DNA of 64,000 nucleotides from Eucalyptus grandis (taxonomy: Eukaryota > Streptophyta > Magnoliopsida > Myrtales > Myrtaceae): NCBI RefSeq assembly GCF_016545825.1, contig NC_052615.1, forward strand, positions 26,409,088 through 26,473,087, given 5' to 3'. Below are positions 24,582-36,610 of the stretch, one piece after another (position 1 is the first letter of the stretch; each line of letters starts with the position of its first letter). Both the position numbers and the translations under genes were made by a program. Below the pieces are notes generated by a model, which did no database searches, had not been told where the DNA came from, and worked only from the letters and a program-made list of their open reading frames with translations.

Positions 24582-25200
24582 CTTTTTTTCCTTTTTTTTT
24601 TTTGTTTTCTTTTTTTTTTTCCTTTTTCTCCTATTCTTCTTCTTCTTGTGGCCGGTCGTTAGATCGATGACCAGCCGGATGAGGGCCGGCGACCTCACCG
24701 GATCGTCGCCGGCCCTCGAGGCCGGCCTCGAGGCCGGCCCTCGCCGGTGGCCAAGCAGGCCTCGTCGGGGCTAGGCAAGCCTCACCGGGGCTAGGCGGGC
24801 CTTGCGCAACCTCGGCGAGGCCTGCCTGGCCACCGGCAAGGCTCGACCTTGCCAAATCTGGGGAGGCCAAGCCTCGCTGGTGGTTGGGCTTGCCTTCGGC
24901 GAACTCACCGAACCGGTGGACAATGACTGGCATCAGCGACGGAGGCCGGCAACGGCGGCGGCGGACGGCGGCGGCAGCGAGCGGTGGTCGCGAGATGGCC
25001 AAAGGGAAGAAGAATAAGAGTTAATTTTTTTATTCTCAAATTTGTTCTCTGAACAAGAATCAACTTTTTTTTGTTCTTAATTCCACTCTCAATCTGTTTC
25101 CGGGAACAAAAATTTTACCAAACGCAATTATCGGCCCAAACTGATTCTGAGAACAAAATATCATAATTTGGCCTTGTTTGGTAACCAACCAAACAGGGCC
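24322..25200. mobile_element. PIF/Harbinger-like non-autonomous element with GC-rich core
   Basis: Ends GGGCGCGTTTGGTAA and, inverted, GGCCCTGTTTGGTTG are flanked by TTA at 24319-24321 and 25201-25203, the 3-bp duplication expected for PIF/Harbinger. Subterminal parts repeat CTGATTCTGAG and TTTGGTAA in both orientations. A poly-T/C tract (24525-24625) precedes a GC-rich core (24655-24985) rich in GGCCTCGAGGCCGG-type words. No transposase frame is present. Confidence 0.7.
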
Positions 25201-26007
25201 TTATAGGCTGTGTCATCGTGCATTGGTTCCTATGATTTTTGGCGTCCAAGAAAAGATGAGATTGAGTGCTTCTTCAATCATAGAGGAAACGAAGATACAA
25301 GGCAAGTGAGAAAAATACATCAGTCTATGAAACCAATATGCTGCCTACCAAATTGCGCTCTAATCAAGTTTAAGTTTCTCCATCTCGCCACTAGCTTTAT
25401 CCTTCAACGTATTGTCATCACTTGAGGAAAGCTTTTCCTTTTGCTCTACTCGCTCAGCATGTTCAGCGCTAGTCAATTTGTATCCTTGAATGATCTCTCG
25501 ATTGCTAGCTTCTTGCTCAGCCTCGATAAATGACAATTCAACTTTGAGCTTTTGAATGCTGGACTCTATAGTCCTTGTTCTTGGCTTATGTATCATTGAA
25601 AGATAGTTTTGACTCTTTCAAAGACAACAATAAGGAGAATAATTGCTAAAATTAAAGATCGGGTTGGGTAAGGTATTAGTTGGGTTCAATTGGATTGAGT
25701 CTGAGTTACTAAAATTTTATTGTACAAAAATGTGTCAATTTGGAGTCAGACCATTTTTTACTAGCCCACCCATTTGATGGGCCTACTCTTCTAAAAATAC
25801 CTACATGAGAAATAATGTGCAAGGTATATGGTGGTTATTGTCCTATATTTTGTACTCACTAGTTTTGAATTTTTGGAACTTAAAATAGGTTATAATATCT
25901 ACCTTGAAGCCTACCTTATCATACACATTTCTAGATTCTCCTACAAACCCATACAATAAAGGTGGAAACAAAGACAAATGTCACAATCTAGCTAGAAATT
26001 AGGGAGT
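25201..26007. other. Spacer; one unrecognised coiled-coil-like ORF on the minus strand
   Basis: A 78-codon minus-strand frame (25596-25360) has heptad-like Glu/Lys/Leu spacing (AEHAERVEQKEKLSSSD). It resembles the coiled-coil tails seen in plant mobile-domain or gag-like proteins, but it is too short to assign. Nothing else was recognised. Confidence 0.3.
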
Positions 26008-26474
26008 CTAAGGGGTGTAAGTGGTTCCCACTCTGGTCCAGTTCCAAGGTGGAATTGGAAATCGGACCGAGAAAATCGGTTCCCAATTTTGGGAATCGGG
26101 GACCGAATTGTTTGGTCTTAGGACTAGGAACCGAACCGGACTGTCGGTTCTGGTCCGGTTGGATCCAACAAAACTAGCCACTTCTTCTTATTTTTCAACT
26201 AAAGAGTGGCCGTGCTCTGGACCAATTGATTCCCCAACGGTCCAATAGAACCAATCGCACATGTTCCCACGTGCAAAAAATTCGAACTCAACTTTTGTGA
26301 GCATTAATCACACTCATGTATTTCACACTCAATCTTACCTAAAAAGGTTGTGAACTATAAGGCTAAAGGCTATGCTTTATTTAGGTTTTATAGATAATAT
26401 CTCTTATGCTCTTTTAGTATTTGCTCAATGTGGGACTCTTGGAGGCTTGGAATGCCTTGTCTCTTATAAGTGAG

Positions 26475-26529
<55 letters not shown>

Positions 26530-26891
26530 GGGAGGGAAGGAGTGAGCGTGAGGAATGAGGATGTGGCTCTTGGAGCCTTAGTTTCACATCGGGTGGAAAA
26601 AGAAACTAATAAGTAAGCTTCCTCTTTAAGTAGTGAGAAGCAAGAAGAGTTTTGGTGGTCTCTTGACCACATGTGAGGTTGCTACCTCAACTGCAATTCT
26701 AATTGCAATGAGATTGGTCCGATCCAGTCAATTTGACTCTTACCTTGGAACCGAGAACTAGACCAAGTGGCCATCGTTTCCAATAATAGGAATTGGGAAC
26801 CAGACCGCTGCCCCATGGGAACCATCCAAAATTGGTCAATTCGGTTTGGTTTAGGTGGTTCTTAGTTTGGGTGATTCCTATTGTACACTCC
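26008..26891. mobile_element. hAT-like element with perfect 8-bp duplication
   Basis: TAGGGAGT occurs at 26000-26007 and at 26892-26899. The ends are short, imperfect inverted repeats, GGGGTGTAAGTGG and GGAGTGTACAATAGG. Subterminal sequence carries GGAACCGA/CGGTTC words in both orientations. A (GA)n microsatellite at about 26476-26526 lies inside. No transposase is seen. It is a non-autonomous copy. Confidence 0.75.
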
Positions 26892-27506
26892 TAGGGAGTA
26901 TTAGATTGGTTCACAACTTTGCATGAATCAAATGAACCAAGATTTTTATTATGACCTCCCTTAAGAAAAAAAAAAAAAAAAAAAAAGAAAGAAAAATAAA
27001 ATAAAAATAAAAATAATTAAAATTTGATTTTTTTAAAAAAAAAAAAAATAAAAAATAAAAGTGGAATAAAAAGAGTCACTAAAGAAAATCAAATGAGATA
27101 CCAAAAAATTTTGTCATTTTCCCAGAAAATATTTTCTAGAAATGTCATATTTTCGATGAAACAAACAAAGCTGAAAGCTTCATTTATTTTGCGAAAAATA
27201 AATGATTTTGAAAACATTTTCCAATAAAAATTACTTTTTTCACTTGAATTAGTTAGTCAATAAAAAAAAATATTTTGTCATCGGCAATAACTTATGCATA
27301 AATATTTTTGTAAATAATGAATTTTTTTCGTTTATTCATTTTTCTAAGCGATATAAGCAATTATTTTCAAAAAAAGTCTTCTAAACCATTTATTTTATGC
27401 GAAACAAACGCATTTTCAAAATAGATAAATATTACATGAAATTAAATAATACCAACAACAATAAAATGCTAAAACTTTTAAGCTTATATGTTTCTTACGT
27501 CTGACT
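26892..27506. other. AT-rich, A-tract spacer
   Basis: Holds long A runs (26966-27060) and imperfect inverted AT-rich words such as GAAAATATTTTCTAG near 27125. It could be a MITE remnant, but no ends were identified. No gene. Confidence 0.4.
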
Positions 27507-28174
27507 TGTGACATCCTGAAATTTCAGTCTCGTTTTCAATTGAATAAATCGGACCTTTCATCGACGCGCCAATAGTGCTATTTTCTGAGCTGATCACTCA
27601 TGAGATAACTAGACTATCTGGGGAAGTCATTAGGGGATTTTAATGCAATAGACTTAAGAATTCGATTAGGAATCGACTATTCGATTGTGCTCATCTGCAA
27701 AGATCATTATGACATAGTTAAAAATTGATAAGAGATCAGAGATAGGTCGGTTCAACTGAGATGTATGGCTAAACGTGGATTAGTCCACCAAATTGTAAAT
27801 TTCTCGTCGATCGGTACTAGACTAATTTTCTATCGTTTTGGTATCCTGTGTCTGTAATTGAAATCTCAAAATTTTCATGACCACCGAAAGTCACCAATGT
27901 ATCAAAGAGGTTCATTGTGGCTCAAAGAAAATCAACAACAATTCATTTACACTAAAAATTTCTAAAAGCTACCTAGTAAGCTAGGTCACACTAAAATTGT
28001 GCCAGATTGAAATTAACCATGAATTTGAATCCGATTTCAAAAATTGAAAGTTTTGTCATGTCACGAGTCATTTTAGGAACGTCGACTCATCCTTCGAAGA
28101 TTTTTCTGCAAACCGAGATTTTTGGAGAAAGGTCAAAATAGGCCTTTTTTCAACCGGAAAATTCAGGGGACCGT

Positions 28175-28363
28175 ACCATCGCCTTGGTGGCCGTGATGGT
28201 TTGGGCTCTCGCCCCCTCACAAAGGGGAGGAGTTCGAATCCCCTCACAGTTGCTTGGGGTCTTAAATGGGACGTCGGGGGTGGTGGGTCCTCCCACCTAC
28301 GTGTCCCCCCAAGTGTACTCGCCAGTTGTTGACTGTATGGGGTTCCTAGGTCACCAAAAAAAT
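28175..28363 (+). mobile_element. tRNA-type SINE (family S1) inside the solo LTR
   Basis: Flanked by AATTCAGGGGACCGT (28160-28174) and AATTTAGGGAACCGT (28364-28378), 13 of 15 identical. An A-box-like stretch, TGGTGGCCGTGATGG, lies near 28185 and a B-box GAGTTCGAATCCC near 28230. It ends GGTCACC plus an A-rich tail, as does the relative at 34914. Confidence 0.88.
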
Positions 28364-29799
28364 AATTTAGGGAACCGTTTTTTATCACGTTTTTGGGATA
28401 CGAGTTAGATCTATTGGCAAAGAAAAATGTCAATTTGATCAAGACCTTGATGGTGGAATTTATAAGGGCCGAATTGAATTAATTCAAGTGAAAATTGAAG
28501 TGGATTTAGGGAGAAAATGGTGCAAATTCGTAGCCCCTTGGTCCATGAAATTTTGGATCATCTTAATAGCTTCTAAAAGAAGCAATGGGGCTAGAAAGTT
28601 GCTAAGGAAGCCAGCCAACAAGGTGGGGTCAAGCCAAGGGGACAAAGGGTGAGGACAGGCAAAATTGGGTCCCTCCAAAGCCAGCTGCCTATCTTCTTCC
28701 TCTCTACCCTCACTTTCCCCATTGTTAGTCTTTTGAAGCTTTGAAAATCCAGAGAAACCGAGCCCCAAGCCTCTTATCGTTGCCGAGCCACCCATGTCGC
28801 TGTCGCTCGTCGTTGCTCGCCGTCGCTCGCACGTCGTGCGCCGCACCAGCCCACATGGTCGTTCCGCCTCTTTCGACATCCAACTAGTCCTTTGAGCCTG
28901 CCCAGCCACCATCGCAAGCCGCTCCCGCCACCTGAACCGCCATACGTCATTGTTCGCCTCCGCCCGACCTGCTGCAACTGCCCGCCAGCCCTCCTTGGCC
29001 ATTTCCAGCCCAATCGGCCTCCGTCCAGCTCCCTCGGCCCACTGACCAGAACCAAAGTCTAGCCACCCATCATGAGCTTCGAGGCCCACTTTGGACCATT
29101 TCCCTACCCCACTTGGTGCCCCCACTTTGGAGTTCATGGTCTGCATTTGTGTCCCTGTTGAAGTGAACTCGCCAAAACGCTAATCTAGTGAGTTTACTCA
29201 CTAATTTTTGCTTAGGGAGTTAATTATGCTTAAGGGTTGATTAGTTTAGGCTAAGTATGGTTTAGGTGGTTAGTTATAATGGATTATCAATTTAATCGTT
29301 AGATATTGCATGTTAGGTGGTTAGAGTAGTGCAATTAGCAAGTAGATAAGTCGTAGTATTTATTTAAATAGGTTTGGAATTTCTCTGGCCCGTTTTGGTA
29401 TTTGATTAGGTTTTTCCAGCCTAAGTTGCATTTATTGGTATTTATTAATTAATTTTGGTAATTATTTAATATTATTATTTTCTGGAATTAGACTGAGATA
29501 GACGGATGACTGGAATTTCGTGCTAATCGAAATGATGTGATTTGTTTATTTAATTGAGTGCTGGTTTGTGTAATTTGAGTGTGAATTGTAATTTTGGGGT
29601 ATTTATTTCAAAATTTAATAATTTCAGTAATTAATTAGAAAATACCGGGCGTCAGTTTACAACATCAAAAATGTGTTTATAGACTATTGGAATTGTGGGA
29701 TTTTCAAAAGGGAAAATATTATATTTTGGTTAAGACCGACCGTGTACCCACACATGATTATTTTTATTAGGTATGATAAAAGTGATGAAATTGTAGAAT

Positions 29800-30120
29800 G
29801 ATTAGGACGGTATACTATATTAACTTGCGGGCTTTGATGTGTTAGCTTTGGGTGACCAGTATATCGATATACTATATCAACCTAAGGGCTTTGATATGTC
29901 AGCTTTGAGTGAACAATATACCTTAGCAGCTTTTGGTGAGCATTGTGAGTATACTTTATCAACCTGCGGGCTTTGATATATCAGTTTTGGGTGAGCAGTA
30001 TACTCTGTTATCAGTTTTGGGTGAGCAGTATACTCTGTTATCAGTTTTTGGTGAGCTATATTATTTATTAGCTTTGGGTGAGCCATACTATCTGTCTTTA
30101 GCTTAGGGTGAGCAGTTCTT
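29800..30120 (+). repeat. Imperfect short tandem array inside the solo LTR
   Basis: Repeated units contain TTATCAGTTTTGGGTGAGCA and GTATACTCTGTTATCAG, with a spacing of about 30 bp in the best-conserved part (29985-30060) and a longer GGGCTTTGATAT variant before it. The other solo LTR does not obviously share it. Confidence 0.75.
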
Positions 30121-31033
30121 GATGTATTGGAACTGGATAGATAGTATTGATTGAGTTGATCGCGTGAGGGTCTTGATGGCATTAATTGAATGGATCGATT
30201 GATTGATGACTTGATCTGATTTGAGTCAAATTGATTGGTTGAGTAGTTTAATTGTACTGACTTGTAGGAAGGAACGGAGGCAAAGGTAAGTTCTCTAACT
30301 TGTGCTTGTGATTAGGCAACCCTCGGGGCGTATTTTATTCATAGTCGGGATTTAGGGGGTGAATTTGCTGAGATGTCGTCTTACCCTGTTGTGGGATAAC
30401 ATTGTCAAGTCCTTAGATGGCAGCTCCTCTTGAGCATTTTGGCTAACCGAAGAAGGTTACCGAGTAGAGGTATTATATTTCGCTTCATGGGAGCATGAGG
30501 GAATGGGTTTATGAACTCGTGAGGTCCGTGGTATGGGTTGATGTGGGTCTACCCCTTAAGGTACCCCATCAATACAGATCATGGTATCGTCGTGAGCGGA
30601 ATGGACAGAATGAGGGTCCCACATCGGAATCTGAGGTCCTTATGTCGGTGCTGAAAGTTGCTTTTGGAAAGGCATGACATATCCTTTTGGTGGTTCGATG
30701 GTAGACCTGAATCTTTGGATCCAAGGACTCTGGAGTATTCAATTGAAGAATCAAATGAATAAAGGATCTATAGCACTCTAAACCCCCTTTTGGCAAACCT
30801 TGTATATATCGGCTAGTATTGTATATGACATAGTTTGATATGTGTATATAAGTGTGTTGTGGTTTGAAAATTTTGTGGCCTTACTTTTCTATTCTATCTT
30901 GATATTGTCTGGGGATTTATTATTCGCTTCCATATGTGCATTAAAATGAATGGGTCGGCAACGCATCCTAGGACGTTGCTATTTAATCGACCGCGGAGAG
31001 ATAAGCACGCGCTCGGAGGATCGGGGTGTGACA

Positions 31034-31515
31034 TGATTGATGACAATTTATAGTTAATTGACTTTTTACATTTATCAAATCAGAGAACACATCTATGGGA
31101 TGATGCTTTTTTTTTCCCGCTTTTTGAAATTTCCAATAACATAACTCTGAAGTAATTTCTAATCGCCCAAAATGACATAACTTAGAGGTCCAGAAACATA
31201 GGACAAAGTTAACATAACAAGGGATAAATCATGCAATTCCTCATATGATTGACAACTTGTCAAGCAATTTATGATTAAATTGGCATAATTAAAAATTTTA
31301 AAATTAAATTGATAGTTGTATAATAGGTTTAAGAGTTTTTGGACAACTTTTCTCGTACATGCATGTAACATACAAGTATTTTATGGGATTTCTATTCAAG
31401 ATGTGGTGTTCATAGATAGTATTTGAGTGAAGCGTAAATAGGAATGTCACTTGTAATTTGGAGTGTATGTACTTATAGTTCAAGTGAATAGGATTATTTT
31501 TTTGCATTTCAATGT
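31034..31515. other. AT-rich spacer, nothing recognised
   Basis: Lies between the solo LTR and the tandem array. Only short chance open frames are present. Confidence 0.5.
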
Positions 31516-32520
31516 CTTGTAATTTCTTTTTAAAAAAAGTACTTGTAGATATTCAAAGTTCTACCACTATGTGGGTCTCCTATTTATGATGTGATGGTGT
31601 CTCTTGGGAAATGGAGAATGTTTGGGAAAGTGAAATGAATGGAGCAAGGAATGCTCTTTGTCAATGTCTTTCCGTGATTTTCTTATATATATATTTGATA
31701 CCTTCTTTCTTTTTTTCTTTGTAGATATTCAAAGTTCTAGCAATCTGAATGCAATCTAGTTATGTCTCATGTTTATAATGTGATGATGTCTTTTGAGAAA
31801 TGGAAAATGTTTGGTAGAGTGAAATGAATGAAGCAAGGAATGCTCTTTGTCGATGTCTTTCCATAATTTTCTTTGGTATATATATATCGATACCTTCGTT
31901 TTTTGGTAGGCACTGAAAGTTCTGGCAATCTGAATGTGATCTAGTTACGTGTCTCTTGTTTATGATGTGATGGTGTCTTTCAAGAAATGAAGAATATTTG
32001 GTAAAGTGAAATGAATGAAGCAAGGAATGCTCTTTATTGACGTCTTTCCATAATTTTCTTTTTCTATATATTCATTGAAACCTTCCTCTCCCCCCCCTTC
32101 CCCTTTTTTTGTGTGTAGATATTTAAAGTTCTAGCAATCTGAATGCAATCTAGTTATTTATGTCTCCTATTTATGATGTGATGATGTCTTTCAAGAAATG
32201 GAGAATGTTTGGTTAAGTAAAATGAATGAAACAAGGAATGCTCTTTGTCGATGCCTTTCCGTAATTTTTTTTTCATACATTCTTTTTTCTTTTTCTTTTT
32301 TCGTGTATAGAAATTCAAAGTTCTAGCAATCTGAATGAAATCTAGTTATGCGTGTCTCCTCTTTATGATGCGATAGTGTCTTTTGGGAAATGGATAATGG
32401 ATAATGAAGCAAGGAATGCTCCTTCTCGATGTCTTTCCGTAATTTTCATTTATATATCTATATAGATATATATAGATATATATTTATTTATTTATTTATT
32501 GATACCTTCATCTTCGAGCC
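31516..32520 (+). repeat. Five-unit tandem array (176-209 bp) next to DUF4220 copy 2
   Basis: The landmark word AAAGTT, followed by TCTAGCAATCTGAATG, recurs at 31555, 31731, 31916, 32125 and 32317. Each unit contains GAAGCAAGGAATGCTCTTTG and ends in a GATACCTTC-like word. The same words (GATACCTT, AAGTAAGGAATGCTCT) stand singly upstream of both the intact gene (18970) and copy 2 (32500). The monomer therefore appears to be derived from DUF4220 upstream sequence. Confidence 0.85.
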
Positions 32521-32635
32521 AAGTAAGAAATGCTCTTTTTCGGCTGCCCGCAAGGAGGAATGACCATTACTCGTCGGGGCAGCAATTTTAATATATTTTA
32601 TAAGAACGAAAATTTGATGTTTACTAAACTTCCCA

Positions 32636-32641
32636 TATAAA
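32636..32641 (+). promoter_or_regulatory. TATA box of DUF4220 copy 2
   Basis: CCCATATAAAGGATC lies 75 nt upstream of the ATG at 32711 and inside upstream DNA homologous to that of the intact gene. Confidence 0.6.
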
Positions 32642-32710
32642 GGATCATGCGTCGGGTGGAATCACAACTCCTTGGCTCTCTCTTACAATCACCAAGAACA
32701 CTGTTTTGAG

Positions 32711-33184
32711 ATGAGGGATTTGCAAGGAAGCCGAACGGTGACAGTGATCGAAACCATCACCGAGGCCACCAAGGTCTTGAAGAGGCTCCAATCCCAGCTG
32801 GGCGTGCTTGCCCAGATCGAGCTCTTCGTGGAATCGGTCGCCTTCCTGCTCCTCTTCCTCACAGCTTCTAGCTCATTAAGGCGTCGGCACAACAATCTGA
32901 TGCTTAAGGTCGTGCTGTGGGTGGTGTATGCTCTCCCGGACCACTTGATCACGTATACGTTCGGGCTAATGCGGGAATCCGCTTTCCGCAACCCACTGTT
33001 CCTACTGTGGGCGACTTTCTTGATGATCTTCCTTGGAAGCTTATATTCTTTCTCGGCATATAGTCTTGAGGACAATGAGCAGTGGAAGAAATATGCTTGG
33101 CAAAACATGGTCAGGTTCATAGGGTTACTAGTATTGTGGACATCCTATCTGATCACCTTGCCGTTGACGCTGAGAAAATATTAG
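32711..33184 (+). pseudogene. DUF4220 protein copy 2, truncated after the N-terminal membrane region
   Basis: The ATG at 32711 opens 157 codons closely matching residues 1-150 of the intact gene. These include LLLFLTASSSLRRRHNN, LLWATFLMIFLGSLYSF and SLEDNEQWKKYAWQ. After LPLTL the homology ends and the frame stops at 33182-33184. The rest of the protein, including DUF594, is missing, and upstream DNA of the third copy follows directly. The frame is clean up to that point, and a TATA box is present, so a short membrane peptide could still be made. The join looks like unequal recombination between tandem genes. Confidence 0.85.
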
Positions 33185-33225
33185 GCGAGTCGTAAAAACC
33201 AAACGAAGGCTCGAAAATTTTTAAG

Positions 33226-33234
33226 TATAAATAG
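33226..33234 (+). promoter_or_regulatory. TATA box of DUF4220 copy 3
   Basis: TATAAATAG lies 114 nt upstream of the ATG at 33340, between the truncated copy 2 and copy 3. Confidence 0.65.
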
Positions 33235-34913
33235 CGGAGTGCCTCCGTTTCCAACCCATGGTCTGAAAAGGTCTAAATTTCTTGGTTCTCTCTTACACTT
33301 TGCATACCCAATAGACGAAATCTTCCATCGGACACAAAAATGAGGAACTTGCAAAGCAGCCAAATGGGAGCGGTGAACGAAACCACCGGCATCACGAAGA
33401 AACTCCACATGCTGGCTGTAAGTCTCGCTAAGATCGAACTTTTCGTGTGCCTCACCGCCTTGTTACTAATCCTTGGCACCTTCTTCGGCTTGTTGAGGCA
33501 TTGGTACACCAACCGGATGCTCAAGATCGCTCTATTGGCATTATACACCATCCCGAGCCTCGCAAATGCTTGGTCTCATGAAGCAAGCGTCGCTTGATAC
33601 TGAAACTGAGCTGTTCCTGATTTGGGCCACGTTCTTGATGATCTTCTTCAGGAGCTTGGGCCACTTCTCCGACTACAACCTTGAGGACAATGGGCAGCAG
33701 ATAAACTATAGTTGGGAACATTTGCTCAGGAACATCTTGTTAGCCAAGATGTTGATCTTTAGCGTGAGGAATTCTAAGGTGTCTTGGGCGGTCACACCAA
33801 TTTTTAGGGTCATGTGTCTATTTCTTATGTAGCACCGACACGCGACACGACACGATGCGACACACGACACATCATTTATCAAAAAGTAAAGAATTCAGAC
33901 ACGTTAAATATTAAATAAATATTTTTATTTTTAATTAATTTGAATGATTCACAAATAAATAAATAAATAAATACAGAGTTTAAAATGAATTTATATTAAT
34001 AATATTAATAAATCTATTCATAGAAAACTTGAAAAACATATTCATAGCTAATGCGTAACCATATTTGGGAACATGCTTTTAACTTTAATAAAAATGATGG
34101 ATAAGACTAATAACTAACAAAAAAATAGAATCAACTTTATTTAAATAATTTATGATATTCTATAATCAACAAAATTGATTATTATTTAACATTAAATGTT
34201 TTTATTTTTGAAATAACTTTTTAACTCATTTATTTATTTTATAACAAAAATAATTTTACCTTTCAAAATTATTTCCCCTCTTTTCTCTCTAAACTCTCAT
34301 CCCAAAAAATCATTTCCTCCTATTTTTCTCTAAACCCTTGTTCCAAAAATCATTTCCCTCCCGTTTTTCTCTCCCTATCCCCCACGCCACCCCCAAAATC
34401 TTCCCCTCGATTTCTCACCCCCCCCTCTCTCTCTCTTCCTCCCCACGACAGGCCACCAAGATCTTCCCTTTGAAATCTTCCCTACTCTCTCTCTCTCTCT
34501 CCCCCTCCCCACTCGACAGCACCTACTCCCCCGCTCCTCGCCCCCATCAATCCCCAACCTCCACCCCCCCCCCCCGCCCCCGCCTAGGTTGACCCCGGGA
34601 CAGACCCTGGACCGGCCCAACCACACCAGTCTGATGCAGTTTCCCAAGGGACTTGGGTTGGTCCTTGGTCCTGAAATTCAGGACCAACCTTTGTCTGGGT
34701 TGGTCCTCGGTCCTAAGAGTTTTGGGTTGGTCCAACCCTGGACCAACCCTGTATATTATATTATATTATATTATATTATTTATAATTCTTTTATATATTC
34801 AAACATAAGTAAAATATCTGTTATATTATATTATATTGAGATGTTCTATCAATAGCACTAATAGTAATTTCAATTTAAAACTTTTGTTGAGTATTAATTA
34901 TGTGTCGCTTGTT

Positions 34914-35092
34914 ACCACCCACCTGGGTGGCGTAGCTGGCTTTGGGCCTCCTCCCCCTCACAAAGGGAGGGGTTCAAATCCCCAACGCATCGCAGGGTGA
35001 CTTACCCGCTGGCATGAGTGTGGTGGCTAGCTTGCGTCAGCCCGGGGTTTGTCCGATTTGTCGACTACAGTTTCCAGGTCACCAAAAAAAAA
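34914..35092 (+). mobile_element. tRNA-type SINE (family S1) with perfect 18-bp duplication
   Basis: AATTATGTGTCGCTTGTT at 34896-34913 recurs at 35093-35110. The body has an A-box-like GTGGCGTAGCTGGC and a B-box GGTTCAAATCC, and ends GGTCACC plus poly-A. It matches the SINE at 28175-28363. The perfect duplication points to a fairly recent insertion. Confidence 0.93.
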
Positions 35093-35094
35093 AA

Positions 35095-36610
35095 TTATGT
35101 GTCGCTTGTTTTATTTTCAAGTGTTTAGAAGTTCAAGTGAATTAACAAGATGTGAAGTTATATATTCATGGTTTATATTAAGTATTTTAAACTTTTTATG
35201 GTTTAATTGTATGTTACTAATGAATTTCAACTGCACTTTGCTTTTCAATTTATGTCAAATGGTAGAAGTTTTTGAAGAGTAGAGTAGTACTGCAGTTGCT
35301 ACGGTAATTTGCTAGTAAAGTGGTGTGAAGCTCATTTTTTGGTTGAGTGGACTCTACATGATCGAATGCAGGAAAATGCTTTTGCATATGGTGTTATGAA
35401 TATTAAAGATAAATGATAACAAGAACTTTCCATCTTGTCACATATCTCGATGAGCGGTTAATAGGTACGAAATTTATTATTGTGTCATCTTAAATTTGCT
35501 AAATATGTATTGGTATTTATAGTTTAGTTGCACAATGCCGCATTATCGATGGATGTGTAATTTGAATTTGTAGGTTTGCTTTTTTAGAGAATATAAAAAA
35601 TAATATGAAAAAAATTATCGATCAGTCCGAGTTGACCACAGGCAGGACCGAACCCATTAGGTCAGTCCAGTCCTTGGTTCCGAGGCTCAATAGGGTTGGT
35701 CCTCGGTCCTAAAAATTGAGGACCGACACAGACGTACGGGTTGGTCCTAGGGTTAGGGGTGGCCTGGACCAACTCGGACCATGCTCACCCCTACCCCCGC
35801 CCCCATCAATCACCCCCATCAGCCCCAGGGTTTGTCCGCCGACTGTCGGCTTACGGATTTCCCTGGGTCACCAAAAAAAAAAAAATTATGTGTCGCTTGT
35901 TTTATTTTCAAGTGTTTAGAAGTTCAAGTGAATTAACAAGATGTGAAGTTATATATTCATGGTTTATATTAAGTATTTTAAACTTTTTATGGTTTAATTG
36001 TATGTTACTAATGAATTTCAACTGCACTTTGCTTTTCAATTTATGTCAAATGGTAGAAGTTTTGAAGAGTAGAGTAGCCATCTTTGCGGTTGCTACGGTG
36101 ATTTGCTAGTAAAGTGGTGTGAAGCTCATTTTTTGGTTGAGTGGACTCTACATGATCGAATGCAGGAAAATGCTTTTGCATATAGTGTTATGAATATTAA
36201 AGATAAATGATAACAAGAACTTTCCATCTTGTCACATATCTCGATGAGCGGTTAGCAGGTACGAAATTTATTATTGTGTCATCTTAAATTTGCTAAATAT
36301 GTATTGGTATTTATAGTTTAGTTGCACAATGCCGCATTATCGATGGATGTGTAATTTGAATTTGTAGGTTTGCTTTTTTAGAGAGTATAAAAAATAATAT
36401 GAAAAAAATTATCGATCAGTCCGAGTTGACCCTGGAACCGGACCGAACCCATTGGGTCGGTCCGGTCCTTGGTTCCAGGCTCAATAGGGTTGGTCCTCGG
36501 TCCTAAAAATTGAGGACCGACACTGTCTGTGAGTTGGTCCTAGGGTTAGGGGTGGCCTGGACCAACCCGGACCATGCTCACCCCTACCCCCGCCCCATCA
36601 ATCACCCCCA
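35095..36610 (+). repeat. 791-bp tandem duplication, very similar units
   Basis: 35095-35885 and 35886-36610 differ by only scattered changes. Both start with TTATGTGTCGCTTGTT and contain GATGTGAAGTTATATATTC and CATTATCGATGGATGTG. Both are preceded by an S1 SINE tail (GGTCACC plus A run), although the tail before the second unit belongs to a different S1 copy (35825-35885). The unit includes a hAT-like terminal palindrome, TAGGGGTG to CACCCCTA, near 35754. Confidence 0.92.

Larger units (their letters stand above)
27507..31033 (+). mobile_element. 3.5-kb solo LTR of a large LTR retrotransposon (probably Ty3-gypsy)
   Basis: Starts TGTGACATCCTGAAATTTC and ends GGGGTGTGACA. It is flanked by TGACT (27502-27506) and TGATT (31034-31038), a decayed 5-bp target duplication. 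The LTR at 54340-57673 is homologous at both ends. No primer site, gag or pol follows, so recombination has left a solo LTR. A SINE (28175-28363) and a tandem array (about 29800-30120) lie inside. A 220-codon minus-strand frame (29146-28484) covers the GC-rich part and has no recognisable domain. Confidence 0.85.

Noticed and set aside
24431..25017. Phe-rich plus-strand and Lys/Pro-rich minus-strand frames
   Set aside because: Caused by a T/C homopolymer tract and GC-rich repeats inside the Harbinger-like element.
28175..28363. A tRNA gene
   Set aside because: A B-box is present, but the body does not fold as a cloverleaf by eye, ends in poly-A and has target-site duplications, so it is a SINE.
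28484..29146. 220-codon minus-strand frame as a host gene
   Set aside because: It lies wholly inside a solo LTR, has no domain, and is not conserved in the related LTR. Kept only as an observation.
29877..30182. Repeat peptide frame with TAHPKLITEY units
   Set aside because: A consequence of a short DNA tandem array in the LTR, and not conserved in the other LTR.
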